NCBI GenBank assembly: GCA_016934535.1
Contig: JAFGSQ010000034.1
Coordinates: forward strand, 1-46,491
Source: a candidate division WOR-3 bacterium
GTDB taxonomy: Bacteria > SDB-A
Reading direction: 5' to 3'
DNA: 46,491 nucleotides
Shown piece after piece: positions 1 to 9,160 of the stretch. The notes below the pieces were generated by a model. It saw only the letters and a list, made by a program, of their open reading frames with translations, did not search any database and had not been told where the DNA came from. The position numbers and the translations under genes are program-made. Each line of letters starts with the position of its first letter. Within the stretch, counting starts at the first letter, position 1.

Positions 1-257
1 ATCCAATTTTTGAATCGATGATTCAAAATATCGTCACACGAATTGACGCGAAAGTATGAAAGAAAAAGATAATCACCACGATTTGGATATCTGCAGGGGC
101 AGGAGAAGAAGTTGAAAATGGAATTACAGAAGATGAGTACAAAAGAAAATACTCTCTTTTTCATGAAAAATCATTTTTTATAGAAAAATAATAAAATTCT
201 TATTTAAAAAATATTAATTATATTATAAAATTCGATATCAAACATGGGAGGTGTGGT
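1..257. other. AT-rich leader region without a convincing gene
   Basis: No supported gene. One forward frame enters from the left edge and stops at 57-59. The same frame is then open to about 188 without an ATG and translates to a charged, protein-like stretch (ISAGAGEEVENG, then EDEYKRKYSLFHEKS). It could be the decayed tail of an upstream gene. From 180 to 240 the sequence is almost pure A/T and probably carries the promoter of the secreted protein that starts at 258. A good ribosome site, GGGAGGTG, lies at 245-252. Confidence 0.4.
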
Positions 258-1706
258 ATGTGGGGTTCTTTCAAAAAAGTCGCTTTTGTTGCCGTTTTGG
301 TGTTTGCCACGAATTGTCTTTTTTCTCAATTCATGCCGCGGATTTTTGACTATTCAATTACTGCTCCCTCAAGTCTTTTCGTTTACGACTTCAACAGGGA
401 CGGATTAAACGATGTCATCGGAACCTCATGGTCTCCGGGGCAAATTTTTTTGTGGACGAACGAAGGTGGAAATCCTCCAACATGGAGCAGAGAGGAAGTC
501 GCTTCAAATATTTCGGGAGCTTCTTTTGCCATGGCAGGTTTTATTGACGGGGATTCCTTGCCAGATATAGTTTCTTCGGGTTGGTACGCTAATGAAATCG
601 CATTTTTCAAGAATGACACTCTTTCGGGTTGGACAAAGCAAATTCTCAGTGACAGTTTTATTCAGGCTCACGAAGTATGGACTTATGATATAGATGCCGA
701 CGGAGACATGGACGTAATAGGCGCCAGCGCAGGTTCATCTGGGATAAGATGGTGGAGAAACGACGGAGGGAATCCGATATTATGGACAGAGCTGGCTTTC
801 GGCGGGAATATAGCGGGTGGAAGATCTGTTAATTGCGTCGATTTGGACGGGGATTCGGACTTGGACGTTATAGCATGCGGTGCGACGAGCAATACCATAT
901 TATGGTGGGAAAACAACGGACAAATCCCGGTTGGATGGACAGAGCATTCAGTCGAGAATAACTTCAGAGGCGCTCACATGGTAAGAACGGCAGACATGGA
1001 TCAGGACGGAAAACCTGATATTCTCGGAGCAGCTTTCACCGACAATCAAATAGCAGTTTGGTATAACACTATGGGAGATTCGATAGAGTGGGAAAAAGAG
1101 ATCATTCAGGGCGGGTTCTCAGCGGCTCTCGGTGTTAAACCTGAAAAACTCGACACAGACAGTTATCCTGACATTATAGGCACGGCATATTCATCGAGTG
1201 ATCTTGTGGTCTGGATTAAAACAATAATTCTTCCTGATACTTACTGGGAGGCTTATTACCTGGATTACAATCTGTCGGGTGCTTGGGCGTTGGCTACGGG
1301 TGATTTAAATCAAGACGGAATGCCTGATATAATTGCCGGAGCCAATACCGGGAATATGATTAAGTGGTATGAAAACGGATTCGGTACGGCAGTTGAAGAG
1401 CCGGTGGATGAAATTAAAACGGGAATTTATGGCTCAAATCCGATCCGAGCGAGTTGGATGCCTGAAACGATGAATGTCGTAATTGAATTATACTGCGAAA
1501 ATAATCTGTCATATCATGTTGAGATATACGACGTTTCAGGTGCATTGATTAAAGAGTTTCCGGATATGATGTTTCAGCGCGGCATTCATTCAATTTGCTG
1601 GGATTGTAAAAGTCCGGATTTTACCACTGTTTCGTCCGGAATTTATTTTGTGTCTTTGAAAACAAACCAGGGAATTTTTAACACCAGCGTAACTGTTATA
1701 AAATAA
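258..1706 (+). CDS. Secreted FG-GAP/VCBS repeat protein with C-terminal sorting-type domain
   Basis: Likely an exported or surface-attached protein. Residues 1-24 form a signal peptide (basic start, hydrophobic AFVAVLVFA, then the small polar stretch LFSQ). The body contains repeated Asp-rich, calcium-binding-like motifs such as DFNRDGLNDVIG, DIDADGDMDVIG, DLDGDSDLDVIA, DMDQDGKPDILG and DLNQDGMPDIIAG. These are typical of FG-GAP/VCBS blades, which fold as a beta-propeller. The last 85 or so residues (IYDVSGALIKEF, then SSGIYFVSLKT) match the C-terminal secretion/sorting domain common in FCB-group bacteria. That suggests export by a type IX-like route or surface anchoring. No type IX genes are in the window, and the ligand or substrate is unknown. 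The start is supported by GGGAGGTG just upstream. Confidence 0.85.
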   Translation: MWGSFKKVAFVAVLVFATNCLFSQFMPRIFDYSITAPSSLFVYDFNRDGLNDVIGTSWSPGQIFLWTNEGGNPPTWSREEVASNISGASFAMAGFIDGDSLPDIVSSGWYANEIAFFKNDTLSGWTKQILSDSFIQAHEVWTYDIDADGDMDVIGASAGSSGIRWWRNDGGNPILWTELAFGGNIAGGRSVNCVDLDGDSDLDVIACGATSNTILWWENNGQIPVGWTEHSVENNFRGAHMVRTADMDQDGKPDILGAAFTDNQIAVWYNTMGDSIEWEKEIIQGGFSAALGVKPEKLDTDSYPDIIGTAYSSSDLVVWIKTIILPDTYWEAYYLDYNLSGAWALATGDLNQDGMPDIIAGANTGNMIKWYENGFGTAVEEPVDEIKTGIYGSNPIRASWMPETMNVVIELYCENNLSYHVEIYDVSGALIKEFPDMMFQRGIHSICWDCKSPDFTTVSSGIYFVSLKTNQGIFNTSVTVIK

Positions 1707-1750
1707 TTGAAATAAAGTCTTTTTAAAAAAAGTAAATCCCAAAATAACAA

Positions 1751-1783
1751 ATTATTGATATAATTTAACCGATTATCAATAAT
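1751..1783. promoter_or_regulatory. Inverted repeat around a -10-like box, candidate operator
   Basis: ATTATTGATA (1751-1760) and TATCAATAAT (1774-1783) are perfect 10-base inverted arms with a 13-base spacer. The sequence TATAAT at 1759-1764 lies across the inner edge of the left arm. The element sits 26 bases before the PAS gene start, so a dimeric repressor or activator could act here. The AT-rich background makes chance dyads more likely, so this is only a candidate. Confidence 0.35.
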
Positions 1784-1809
1784 CTATATATAAGGTGTTT
1801 TGTAAAAAA

Positions 1810-2493
1810 ATGAATAAATTCAATGATGAAAATGCTGAAGTGGAAGAAATAATCGGAACTTTTAGCAAACAGCAAAATCCGCGAACACTTTTGAGAAAAA
1901 CTCACGAGCATTATACGGCGGTTTTTGAGAATTTTCCTTTCGTCGCTTTCACGCTGGACAGAAAAGGAAGGTTTATTGAAAGCAATGAGTACACTGAAAA
2001 ATTGTTCGGAATAGATCCTGAGAAAGCGAGAGGAAAGGGTTTTTACGAACTCGGACTTCTAAATAAAAAAGAGATATTAAAAGGTCTTCGCGAATTTAAA
2101 AAAAACCTGGCCGGCAAGGTGACTTCAAAAACAGTTTATGAAATCAAAATCAAAGAAAAAAAACATTTCATAGAACTTGTCGGTATCCCCCTTTTGGAAA
2201 ACGGCATAGTGACTGAAGTACTCGATGTCGGTACTGATGTCACGCAACATACGAACATATTGAAAGAAAAAGAAAAACTTATAAAAGAACTTAAAAAAAC
2301 AGTCGAGAACATAGAAATTTTAAAAGGGCTTTTGCCTATATGCGCAGGTTGCAAGAAAATCAGAGACGACGACGGATATTGGCATCAGGTCGAGGATTTT
2401 TTGAAAGAACATTCCGATATTGAATTCAGTCATTCTCTCTGTCCTGATTGTCTGAAAAAACTTTATCCCGATTATCAGAAGGGCAAGAAATAA
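1810..2493 (+). CDS. PAS-domain protein with four-cysteine C-terminal module
   Basis: Soluble one-PAS protein of about 227 residues. An N-terminal charged segment is followed by a PAS fold (FENFPFVAFTLDRKGRF, LFGIDPEKARGKGF, a PAC-like end at VLDVGTDVT). A short coiled coil (KEKEKLIKELKKTVENIE) leads to a C-terminal module LPICAGCKKIRDDDGYWHQV, then FSHSLCPDCLKKLYP. This CxxC/CxxC tail recurs at the end of PAS and receiver proteins. It has no assigned function that I know of, but the spacing would suit metal binding or redox. There is no kinase or DNA-binding domain, so the output is unknown. The ATG at 1810 is preferred over a GTG at 1795 because AAGGTG at 1792-1797 is usable only for the ATG. 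It converges with the hybrid kinase and may feed the same signal path. Confidence 0.75.
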   Translation: MNKFNDENAEVEEIIGTFSKQQNPRTLLRKTHEHYTAVFENFPFVAFTLDRKGRFIESNEYTEKLFGIDPEKARGKGFYELGLLNKKEILKGLREFKKNLAGKVTSKTVYEIKIKEKKHFIELVGIPLLENGIVTEVLDVGTDVTQHTNILKEKEKLIKELKKTVENIEILKGLLPICAGCKKIRDDDGYWHQVEDFLKEHSDIEFSHSLCPDCLKKLYPDYQKGKK

Positions 2494-2494
2494 G

Positions 2495-5400
2495 TCATTC
2501 CGAGAGAATTTCCCTGATCTTTTCCGAAAGATTGCCTTTGTTGAAGGGTTTTTGCAGGAAATGGATCCCCTCTTTGATTATTCCGTGGTCATCTATGATG
2601 TCCGCCGTGTAACCTGAAATAAAGAGGCATTTTGTTTCAGGGCGTATGGCGGATATTCTTTCCCAGAGTTCCTGGCCGCTCATATCTGGCATTACTACGT
2701 CGGAGATAAGCAGGTCAATTATCCCATCGTAAGTTTGGGCTATCTCGAGGGCCTGGAGGGGATTTATGGCTGAAAGTGATTTATATCCGCAAAGATTCAG
2801 GATTCTCAGGTTCAGATTCAGAAGTGATTCTTCATCTTCAACCAGCAGAATGGTTTTACCGGTCTGGTCGTACTTTCCCAAAGGCTCAGGTTTCGGTTTT
2901 ACTGTTTTCTGTGAATCATGTCTGGGCAGGTATATTTTTACATTTGTCCCTTTGCCGGGTTCGCTGTATATGTTTATAAAGCCGCTGTTTTGTTTCACTA
3001 TTCCGTAGATCATTGAAAGGCCAAGGCCGGTACCTTTACCCTTGGGTTTTGTTGTGAAAAACGGTTCGAAAAGATGTTCCTGGATTTCTTTGTCCATTCC
3101 GCAACCGTCATCGCTTATTGAAAGCATGACCTGTTTTCCCGGGTGAAAATCTTTGAACTCGTCTTCGTAACCGTCTTCGAACTCGCAATTGGCTGTCATG
3201 ATAGTAATGGTGCCTTTGCCGGTTATGGAGTCGCTTGAATTTATTACGAGATTCGCGACTATCTGGTCAATTTGGGCGGGATCTACTTTCAATCTCCAAA
3301 GATTTTCCGCGGGTTTCCAGACAAGATTTATGTTTTCGCCAATCAATCTTTTGAGCATGCTGAGCATATTGTAAATTATCTCATTTAAGTCCACTTCTTC
3401 CGGTTCCACTGTTTGTTTTCTCGCGAACGCGAGAAGCTGTCTGACCAGGTTGGTGGAATGTTCACTCGCTTTGAGAATCTCGCGAAGACTGTCCGTTGCA
3501 ATTTCGTTTTTGTCTGATTTAGCCAGCATCAGTTCCGCGTTGCCGGATATGACGGCGAGCATGTTGTTAAAATCATGAGCTATGCCGCCGGCCAACCTTC
3601 CTACAGCTTCCATTTTTTGTGCTTGAATGTATTTGGCTTCCGTTTCTTTTGTTTTTTCTATCGCTTCCTTCAGTTCTGTAATGTCTGAGGCTATCTCGTA
3701 TCTGACCATACTTCCGTCGTACCATTTGATAGCTTTATCCGTGCAATTATACCATCTCCCGTTTATATTGTTTTGGAATTGCCAAATGTATGACTTTCCG
3801 AGGTGTTCTCCGAAAATCATTTCATTCGTACAAAAAGGGCAGGGAGATTTATGGTTTTGAAAATATTCGTAGCACTTTTTCCCCTCGCAATCTCCGAAGA
3901 TTGTTTTCGCTGCTTTGTTTACAAAGAGAATCTCGTAAGTTCTCGGGTCACTGACGTAAATTGGCTGGTCAATACCGTCAAAAATTGATATCAACTGAGC
4001 CCTGGCGCTTTTTATCTCATTTTCAGCCTTTTTTCTTTCCGTAATATCGAGAAATGTAGCGATCGAGCCTATGACTTTGCCGTCAAAGTCCTTTAAAGGG
4101 GCGGCGTTAGTAATGAAAAATATCTTTTCGCCGTTTTTCTTTACAAGTTCTATGTCATATTGATCCGAAATTCCCGCGAGCCTTTTTTGAGTGTGTTGTC
4201 TGACTAATTCCTCGGTTTGTTCGCTGAGGAGAATTTCGAGTCCGTATTTTCCTATTAACTCCTCTTTTTCGTAACCGAGTTTCTTGCACAAAACCGGATT
4301 TATAAACTGAATGACATCGTCGTTGTCGGCAAAAAGCAAACCTTCCTGCATGCTTTCAACAAGCATTCTGTATTTCGATTCGCCTTCCTTGAGGCTCTTT
4401 GCCATCTTTTTCTGTTCGGATATGTCCAGACAAGTCGAAAGGGATCCAATTACTTCACCCCCCGGACCTCTCAGCGGAGCTGCATTCATCATAAAAGTGA
4501 TCTGTTCTCCGGACTTCTTTATCATGTTCAGTTCGTATCGCCCGGTCTTGCCCGACTGCCTTTCTTCGTTGTATTTTAAAACGCGTTCAATGTCTTGTTT
4601 GTTGAGAAGAAATTTGTTCCCGGTTTTGCCTGTCAGTTCGTCTTTTGAATATCCTGTCATTTCGCAGAATTTCGGATTTACGAAAAGGATCACGTCTTTG
4701 TTATCGACAGTTATTAGTCCTTCCTGCATCCCCTCAAGAATTGTTTTGAAATCTTCTTCCCGTTTGAGAAGTATTTTTTGAGCGTCGACGACCCTTTTCA
4801 AAAGGCCGGCTTGTTTGCTCTTGTAAATGAAGAATGAAACAACGCCGGCTAAAAATATGCACGTCAATGTAAAAAGCGCCCACACGAACGTCGTTTTATT
4901 GAGTTCGCTGAAAACTTCGCCCGTGTCGATTTTTGTCACGATGAACCATGGCGAGCCGTCTATTGGTCGGATATCTGCGAGCACTTCATTTCCTGAATAG
5001 TCACGCCCTATGAAGACAGCTTTTCTTCCGAGAATGGCTTGAACGGAAGGTATCCCGGACGAATCCAGAGGTAATTTCAAATTCAGCGGGTGTGTGTTAT
5101 CACGGCGCAGATGGTTTAGAAAAACCATTTCGTCGTTTTCTTTTCTGACGAGAAGCACTTCGCCTGTTCGGCTGGGGGTCGGCCACGCCTGAATGGAGGG
5201 ATACAGGTATTCTTCAGCGTTGTTACGAATTATTAATAAGCCAACCGGTGTGCCGTCAGATCCGAGGAAGGCGGCGACAGCGTCAAGATGCGTGCTGTCG
5301 TTTGCGCAAACGTATATATCAGACAGCACCGGCGTTTTTAACTCCAACGCGGTTTTGATCGTTTTTTTTGTTTCGTCGTTCAGTTCATGTAAGTCATCTG

Positions 5401-5815
5401 CAAAGTAAAACAGAATGACACCTGTTGTATCTACTATTAATACGTCTGTGTAGTCGAACACTTCTTTGACGATATTTAGCTGGTCAACAAGGTCATCGTT
5501 GTTTGGGGAATATTCTCCGGAATTCACAAAATCGCTGACGGCCTTCAAGAGAAAAGGACTTCTGACAAGTATTTCGACAATATAAATCTGCTGCTGCCGC
5601 CATTGCTTTATCTGAGAAGCCTTAAGCTCTCCAATGGCCGAAATCTCCCTGTGTTTTTCCCGGATCGTCTGGTCGCGTTCTTTTGTGTAGATAAAGAAAG
5701 AAAGTACTGCAATTGCCAGAGAAAATACCAGGAATATAATTAAACAGGAAAACTTGGAACCGCATATATTGAAATCACGAACCGATTCTGCGCGAGGATT
5801 GTCGTCTATATCCAA
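2495..5815 (-). CDS. Membrane hybrid sensor histidine kinase (sensor, 3 PAS, HisKA, HATPase, receiver)
   Basis: Signal-transducing kinase of 1106 residues. Order: first membrane helix near residues 25-43, an extracytoplasmic Cache-like sensor region of about 260 residues, second helix ([20 protein letters not shown]), then three PAS domains, the third with a CPFC pair. The kinase core shows the H box [15 protein letters not shown] box [11 protein letters not shown]1 DDGCGMD and G2 [13 protein letters not shown]. The C-terminal receiver shows LLVEDEE, the phospho-acceptor region [13 protein letters not shown] and a late conserved Lys in FLQKPF. It should autophosphorylate and pass phosphate to its own receiver. 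No DNA-binding partner is adjacent. The start is TTG at 5815, preceded by GTGAGGA; no ATG fits the membrane-helix N terminus. Confidence 0.92.
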   Translation of the reverse strand: MDIDDNPRAESVRDFNICGSKFSCLIIFLVFSLAIAVLSFFIYTKERDQTIREKHREISAIGELKASQIKQWRQQQIYIVEILVRSPFLLKAVSDFVNSGEYSPNNDDLVDQLNIVKEVFDYTDVLIVDTTGVILFYFADDLHELNDETKKTIKTALELKTPVLSDIYVCANDSTHLDAVAAFLGSDGTPVGLLIIRNNAEEYLYPSIQAWPTPSRTGEVLLVRKENDEMVFLNHLRRDNTHPLNLKLPLDSSGIPSVQAILGRKAVFIGRDYSGNEVLADIRPIDGSPWFIVTKIDTGEVFSELNKTTFVWALFTLTCIFLAGVVSFFIYKSKQAGLLKRVVDAQKILLKREEDFKTILEGMQEGLITVDNKDVILFVNPKFCEMTGYSKDELTGKTGNKFLLNKQDIERVLKYNEERQSGKTGRYELNMIKKSGEQITFMMNAAPLRGPGGEVIGSLSTCLDISEQKKMAKSLKEGESKYRMLVESMQEGLLFADNDDVIQFINPVLCKKLGYEKEELIGKYGLEILLSEQTEELVRQHTQKRLAGISDQYDIELVKKNGEKIFFITNAAPLKDFDGKVIGSIATFLDITERKKAENEIKSARAQLISIFDGIDQPIYVSDPRTYEILFVNKAAKTIFGDCEGKKCYEYFQNHKSPCPFCTNEMIFGEHLGKSYIWQFQNNINGRWYNCTDKAIKWYDGSMVRYEIASDITELKEAIEKTKETEAKYIQAQKMEAVGRLAGGIAHDFNNMLAVISGNAELMLAKSDKNEIATDSLREILKASEHSTNLVRQLLAFARKQTVEPEEVDLNEIIYNMLSMLKRLIGENINLVWKPAENLWRLKVDPAQIDQIVANLVINSSDSITGKGTITIMTANCEFEDGYEDEFKDFHPGKQVMLSISDDGCGMDKEIQEHLFEPFFTTKPKGKGTGLGLSMIYGIVKQNSGFINIYSEPGKGTNVKIYLPRHDSQKTVKPKPEPLGKYDQTGKTILLVEDEESLLNLNLRILNLCGYKSLSAINPLQALEIAQTYDGIIDLLISDVVMPDMSGQELWERISAIRPETKCLFISGYTADIIDDHGIIKEGIHFLQKPFNKGNLSEKIREILSE

Positions 5816-5843
5816 AAAAGGTCCTCACAAAACAAATCAAAAC

Positions 5844-5873
5844 GGACATAAGATTTTAAAGACAATTATGTCC
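5844..5873. promoter_or_regulatory. Inverted repeat upstream of the hybrid kinase
   Basis: GGACATAA (5844-5851) and TTATGTCC (5866-5873) are perfect arms with a 14-base spacer, 29 bases before the kinase start on the minus strand. The sequence after it in that direction is only moderately T-rich, so an operator fits as well as a weak terminator of the upstream peptidase gene. The function is undecided. Confidence 0.35.
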
Positions 5874-5940
5874 TCCCCGGAATAATGTGATCTAAATTAT
5901 TACATCGCCTCGCTGGATTTTTTGTCAAGTTCATATAAGG

Positions 5941-7194
5941 TTATTTCCTGTATTCCGGAGCCCAAATCAATTTAGGCTCTTCAAAAGTGGACTGCCACAG
6001 GTATTTTTCAATTTTTTCTTTAAGAGATTTGTCTATGGATTTTTTTACAGGATACAAAGGTGAATTGAGCGTTCTTTCGAGAAGGTTGAGTGAAGCGTCT
6101 AATGTTACCTGAAGACCCCTGCCGGAGACGTGTTTTACACTGTCTTTCGGCGTGTGTATGTGAAAAGAGGAAATTCCGCCTGATCTTGCCAGATTGACGG
6201 AAGGAATTTCGTATATCGAAAAAGGCATGCAGTCACTGCTGTATATTTCGAGGTTGCATTTAAAAAGGAGTCCCGCTTCTCTTGTAACCCCGTCGGCGTA
6301 ACCGAGCAGTTCCTTGGTGCCTATAACAAAATAGTAATTATCGCCTATGTCGTCTCCCGTTACGTCTATGTTGACAACGAGAGCCGCTTTTTCTTTCATC
6401 TCTTCTTCATGAGATTTGACGTAGCTGTAACTGCCGAGAAGGCCGAGTTCTTCGCCCGAGAACCATATTATTTTCAGGTCTCTGCCCGGTTGAGATTTTG
6501 AAAAGTGTTCCGCGATTTTCAACAGGGTCACAGTTCCCCCTCCGTTGTCAGTCGCTCCGGGAGAGCGCGAGACTGTGTCGTAATGACCCACGGCGTAAGT
6601 CAGATTGTCGTCCAGACCTTTTCCCTTTATGTGAGCAACTATGTTTTTCGCTTTTTTTGCTGAAACCTGTTGTTCTATTGTTATGTTTACGTGTTCACCT
6701 GAAAGCTTCGACAATTTTGTTCCCGTTTCAAAATCAACCATGAGTCCGGGTACGTATCCTTCCCTGTAATTTTTTTGTCTGTGGCTAAGGCTTCCGGCTT
6801 CTCTCAGGCAGGCGCCTATCAGTATGAAAGCTTTTACACCGCCTTTTTTAAATTCTTCGGAGAGAGATCTTGAGTAAGTGTTGGAGATGATGATTTTTCC
6901 TCTGAAGGCATTTTTTTTGACTCTTACTGTTTCAGCATTTTCAACAAAAACCAGTTCGCCTTCCAGAGAGCAGGATTCGTTGAGGCCGAAAGGATGGGCG
7001 TTGAAGGCAACGTTTCCCGTTTTAATTTCAGCTTTTCCTGTTTCAAATGAAGTCAGATCGAATTCCTCCAGTTCATAGGGAACGTCAAGAGATTCGAGAT
7101 ACCCGCAGATTGTTTTCCGTGCTTTTTCTTCGCCTGTGGTTCCGGCGATTCTTTCGAAATCGAGTTCTTTCAAAATCCTAAGTGCGTTAAGCAT
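5941..7194 (-). CDS. M28-family zinc aminopeptidase with PA-like insert
   Basis: Predicted di-zinc exopeptidase of about 417 residues. The M28 ligand pattern is complete: GHYDTVSRSPGATDNGGG supplies the His and bridging Asp, WFSGEELGLLGS the catalytic and ligand Glu, NIDVTGDD the next Asp, and FHIHTPKD the last His. Residues of roughly 60-180, before the catalytic part, look like a PA (protease-associated) domain. I see no signal peptide from the chosen start, so it may be cytoplasmic. A longer reading from 7275 has no ribosome site, whereas AAAGGAA lies 6 bases before the ATG at 7194. It sits between a membrane protein gene and the hybrid kinase on the same strand; the substrate is not shown. 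Confidence 0.88.
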   Translation of the reverse strand: MLNALRILKELDFERIAGTTGEEKARKTICGYLESLDVPYELEEFDLTSFETGKAEIKTGNVAFNAHPFGLNESCSLEGELVFVENAETVRVKKNAFRGKIIISNTYSRSLSEEFKKGGVKAFILIGACLREAGSLSHRQKNYREGYVPGLMVDFETGTKLSKLSGEHVNITIEQQVSAKKAKNIVAHIKGKGLDDNLTYAVGHYDTVSRSPGATDNGGGTVTLLKIAEHFSKSQPGRDLKIIWFSGEELGLLGSYSYVKSHEEEMKEKAALVVNIDVTGDDIGDNYYFVIGTKELLGYADGVTREAGLLFKCNLEIYSSDCMPFSIYEIPSVNLARSGGISSFHIHTPKDSVKHVSGRGLQVTLDASLNLLERTLNSPLYPVKKSIDKSLKEKIEKYLWQSTFEEPKLIWAPEYRK

Positions 7195-7200
7195 AAAACT

Positions 7201-7207
7201 TTCCTTT
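7201..7207 (-). promoter_or_regulatory. Ribosome binding site deciding the peptidase start
   Basis: AAAGGAA on the minus strand lies 6 bases before the ATG at 7194. The in-frame upstream ATG at 7275 lacks such a site, so the shorter protein is preferred. Confidence 0.6.
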
Positions 7208-7398
7208 GAAACCAGGTTATGAGATAAAATTCCATGTAAGATATATTTTACAGCATATTCTTTGAAATTGAACATTTTTCGGTTTGTTTACAAAACTTTC
7301 TGAGGGAGGTTCGAATCTGTTAACTCACCTTCGGTCATCTGGCGTTTACGCGAAGAAGAAAGGGGTAACGACCCACACGAAGTAAAATTCGAGTGTTT

Positions 7399-8334
7399 TT
7401 AAACTCGATTTTCGCTTGAGCCGCGGAAGAATCCGGCTGAGATCTTATAAAAAAATCTCGTGATGGCAGGGGAAAGCAGAATCCAGAATGCCAGGAATTC
7501 AAAAGCAATTTTGGAAAGAAAAAAAGACACAAGTATGAACGCGGAACTCTGAAAAAAAGTCATGACGCCCAAATTTCTTATGTCGAACTGGTCGTCGCTG
7601 AAAATTTTTTCACTGTATGAAAGCAGTGCATCTCTCGCGTCTTTGGAAAAAAGGGAATAAATAAAACTGTAATACAGTAATCCGAAACTCATGAGCACCT
7701 GTACGGCTATCATTCCCAAGACCGCCATTTTGTAAACAGGCACTTCGCTTTTTCCGACAGCAGTGGGCAGTGATTGAAAATCAAGACCGAGATAATTAAA
7801 ATAGCTGACTGCAAAAAATCCGTTGACCAGGATGTACCAGCCGTAAAAAATAAGTTTATATACATTGCGCAGTTTTTTTTTACTTAATAAAAGATACAAA
7901 GAAAGAAAACCGAACAGAAGACCCAGAATGACCGCGAAGACAAAACCGTAGCCGGTCAAAGAATGCCGCGTTTCAAAAAGCAGAAACAGGTAGCTTAGAG
8001 TTACGGAAATTATTACGGATTCGTTGATGATTTTTACGATCTCTTTCAAAAAAATTACCATGAATAAAAAAGCCAGAACAAAGCCGTAAGACATACCCTG
8101 TGTTATCAAAATGGATTTAATGTTGTTGAAAAGGACTTCACTGTTGATGCTGAGGATAGAATACAACATCATGAAGATCATGTAGGCTAACAATCCGAAA
8201 AAAGTTATAACCGACCATTTCGGAGGTTTTTTTCTAAGAAGGCTAAGGCACTGAAGCGACACTCCAGCAAGATATGCCAGAAGAGGGTTGAAGTCCCCTC
8301 TTCGAATCACTGTCAAAAATCCTTCGGGTATCAT
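7399..8334 (-). CDS. Polytopic membrane protein of unknown function
   Basis: I do not recognise the family. The 311-residue protein is strongly hydrophobic, with about seven or eight likely membrane helices, for example VITFFGLLAYMIFMMLYSI, YGFVLAFLFMVIFL, FVFAVILGLLFGFLSLYLLL, MAVLGMIAVQVLMSFGLLYY and FFQSSAFILVSFFLSKIAF. Short basic loops (KKPPKW, KKKLRNVYK) suggest a defined topology. No transporter or enzyme motif is visible. It follows the DUF3298-like lipoprotein gene by 37 bases on the same strand, so the two are probably co-transcribed and may both serve the envelope. The start lacks a strong ribosome site. Confidence 0.7.
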   Translation of the reverse strand: MIPEGFLTVIRRGDFNPLLAYLAGVSLQCLSLLRKKPPKWSVITFFGLLAYMIFMMLYSILSINSEVLFNNIKSILITQGMSYGFVLAFLFMVIFLKEIVKIINESVIISVTLSYLFLLFETRHSLTGYGFVFAVILGLLFGFLSLYLLLSKKKLRNVYKLIFYGWYILVNGFFAVSYFNYLGLDFQSLPTAVGKSEVPVYKMAVLGMIAVQVLMSFGLLYYSFIYSLFSKDARDALLSYSEKIFSDDQFDIRNLGVMTFFQSSAFILVSFFLSKIAFEFLAFWILLSPAITRFFYKISAGFFRGSSENRV

Positions 8335-8371
8335 TTCAAAATTGCTGAATTAGGAAAAAGGAATGTTTGTT

Positions 8372-9160
8372 TTACAGTATCAGCCTTCTTAAGGGATTAT
8401 CGTCTCCTATCAGGTCTTCTATTTCATTGTAAGGTATCTCTACTTCAGAAGGTCCCGCGACGTAAGGAGCGATTTCATATGAATTGAAAAGGAATAGAAG
8501 AGAGTTTTTCTGAACGGCGAAATTGGTGTTTAAACTGAATTTATCGTTGTCAAACCAGTAACCGGCTTCGTCGAGTGACCCCTCCGGATCGAGACCGTAT
8601 GTGTCCCTGAAAATAATCTCTGCTCTTTTATTGATTTCGACGATTTCATCCCTCGTGAAAATTTCTTCGAACCTGATGGGTTTGCCGGTTGAAAGATCGA
8701 AGTTCAAGAAATATGTCCATGAGTTGGGGTGAGCGCCTCCGGTATATTCATAATAATTGTAAGCCATGCTGAATATTCCGGATTTGTTCAATATCACTGA
8801 AACTTTCATTTGAGACTCCCAGGCGAACATGTCGGGGTATTCTGCTAAAGAGTTTGAGTATTGAGCCATAAATGTGTCTATCATGATTTGGTAGCCGAGT
8901 CCCTCGGGGTAGGTCATAGATTTTGTATAGTGGTTGATCGAATCCGCGGAGTTGTTAGGCGCTTTGGAAGCGTAAAAGCTGTCTATTTCAATGTATGCTC
9001 CGGAACCGCCGTCTATGCTTCTGACAATCGTGTGGATCGAATATTCGACGCTGTCGGCGCTGAGTTCGCTTCTTGAAACGTCAAATTTCAAACACGACGA
9101 GATCGCGGTTCCAAATATTGCAGTGAATAGTATAAGCGCAAGCGTGTTTTTAATTCTCAC
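8372..9160 (-). CDS. DUF3298/RsiV-like lipoprotein
   Basis: Lipoprotein of 262 residues. The N terminus has a lipoprotein signal (LALILFTAIFGTAISSC), with Cys-22 or so as the lipidated residue. The C-terminal half carries the pattern of the DUF3298 domain found in RsiV and related secreted proteins: YEYTGGAHPNSWTYFLNFDL, then the Phe/Asp-rich FSLNTNFAVQKNSLLFLFN and IAPYVAGPSEVEIPY. RsiV-type domains can bind lysozyme, but no sigma factor gene is beside this one, so that role is not supported here. The start overlaps the stop of the upstream oxidoreductase (ATGA), indicating translational coupling. Confidence 0.8.
   Translation of the reverse strand: MRIKNTLALILFTAIFGTAISSCLKFDVSRSELSADSVEYSIHTIVRSIDGGSGAYIEIDSFYASKAPNNSADSINHYTKSMTYPEGLGYQIMIDTFMAQYSNSLAEYPDMFAWESQMKVSVILNKSGIFSMAYNYYEYTGGAHPNSWTYFLNFDLSTGKPIRFEEIFTRDEIVEINKRAEIIFRDTYGLDPEGSLDEAGYWFDNDKFSLNTNFAVQKNSLLFLFNSYEIAPYVAGPSEVEIPYNEIEDLIGDDNPLRRLIL

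Noticed and set aside
8372-9160. Calling the DUF3298-like lipoprotein an anti-sigma factor RsiV
   Set aside because: No cytoplasmic anti-sigma segment, and no ECF sigma gene is adjacent.
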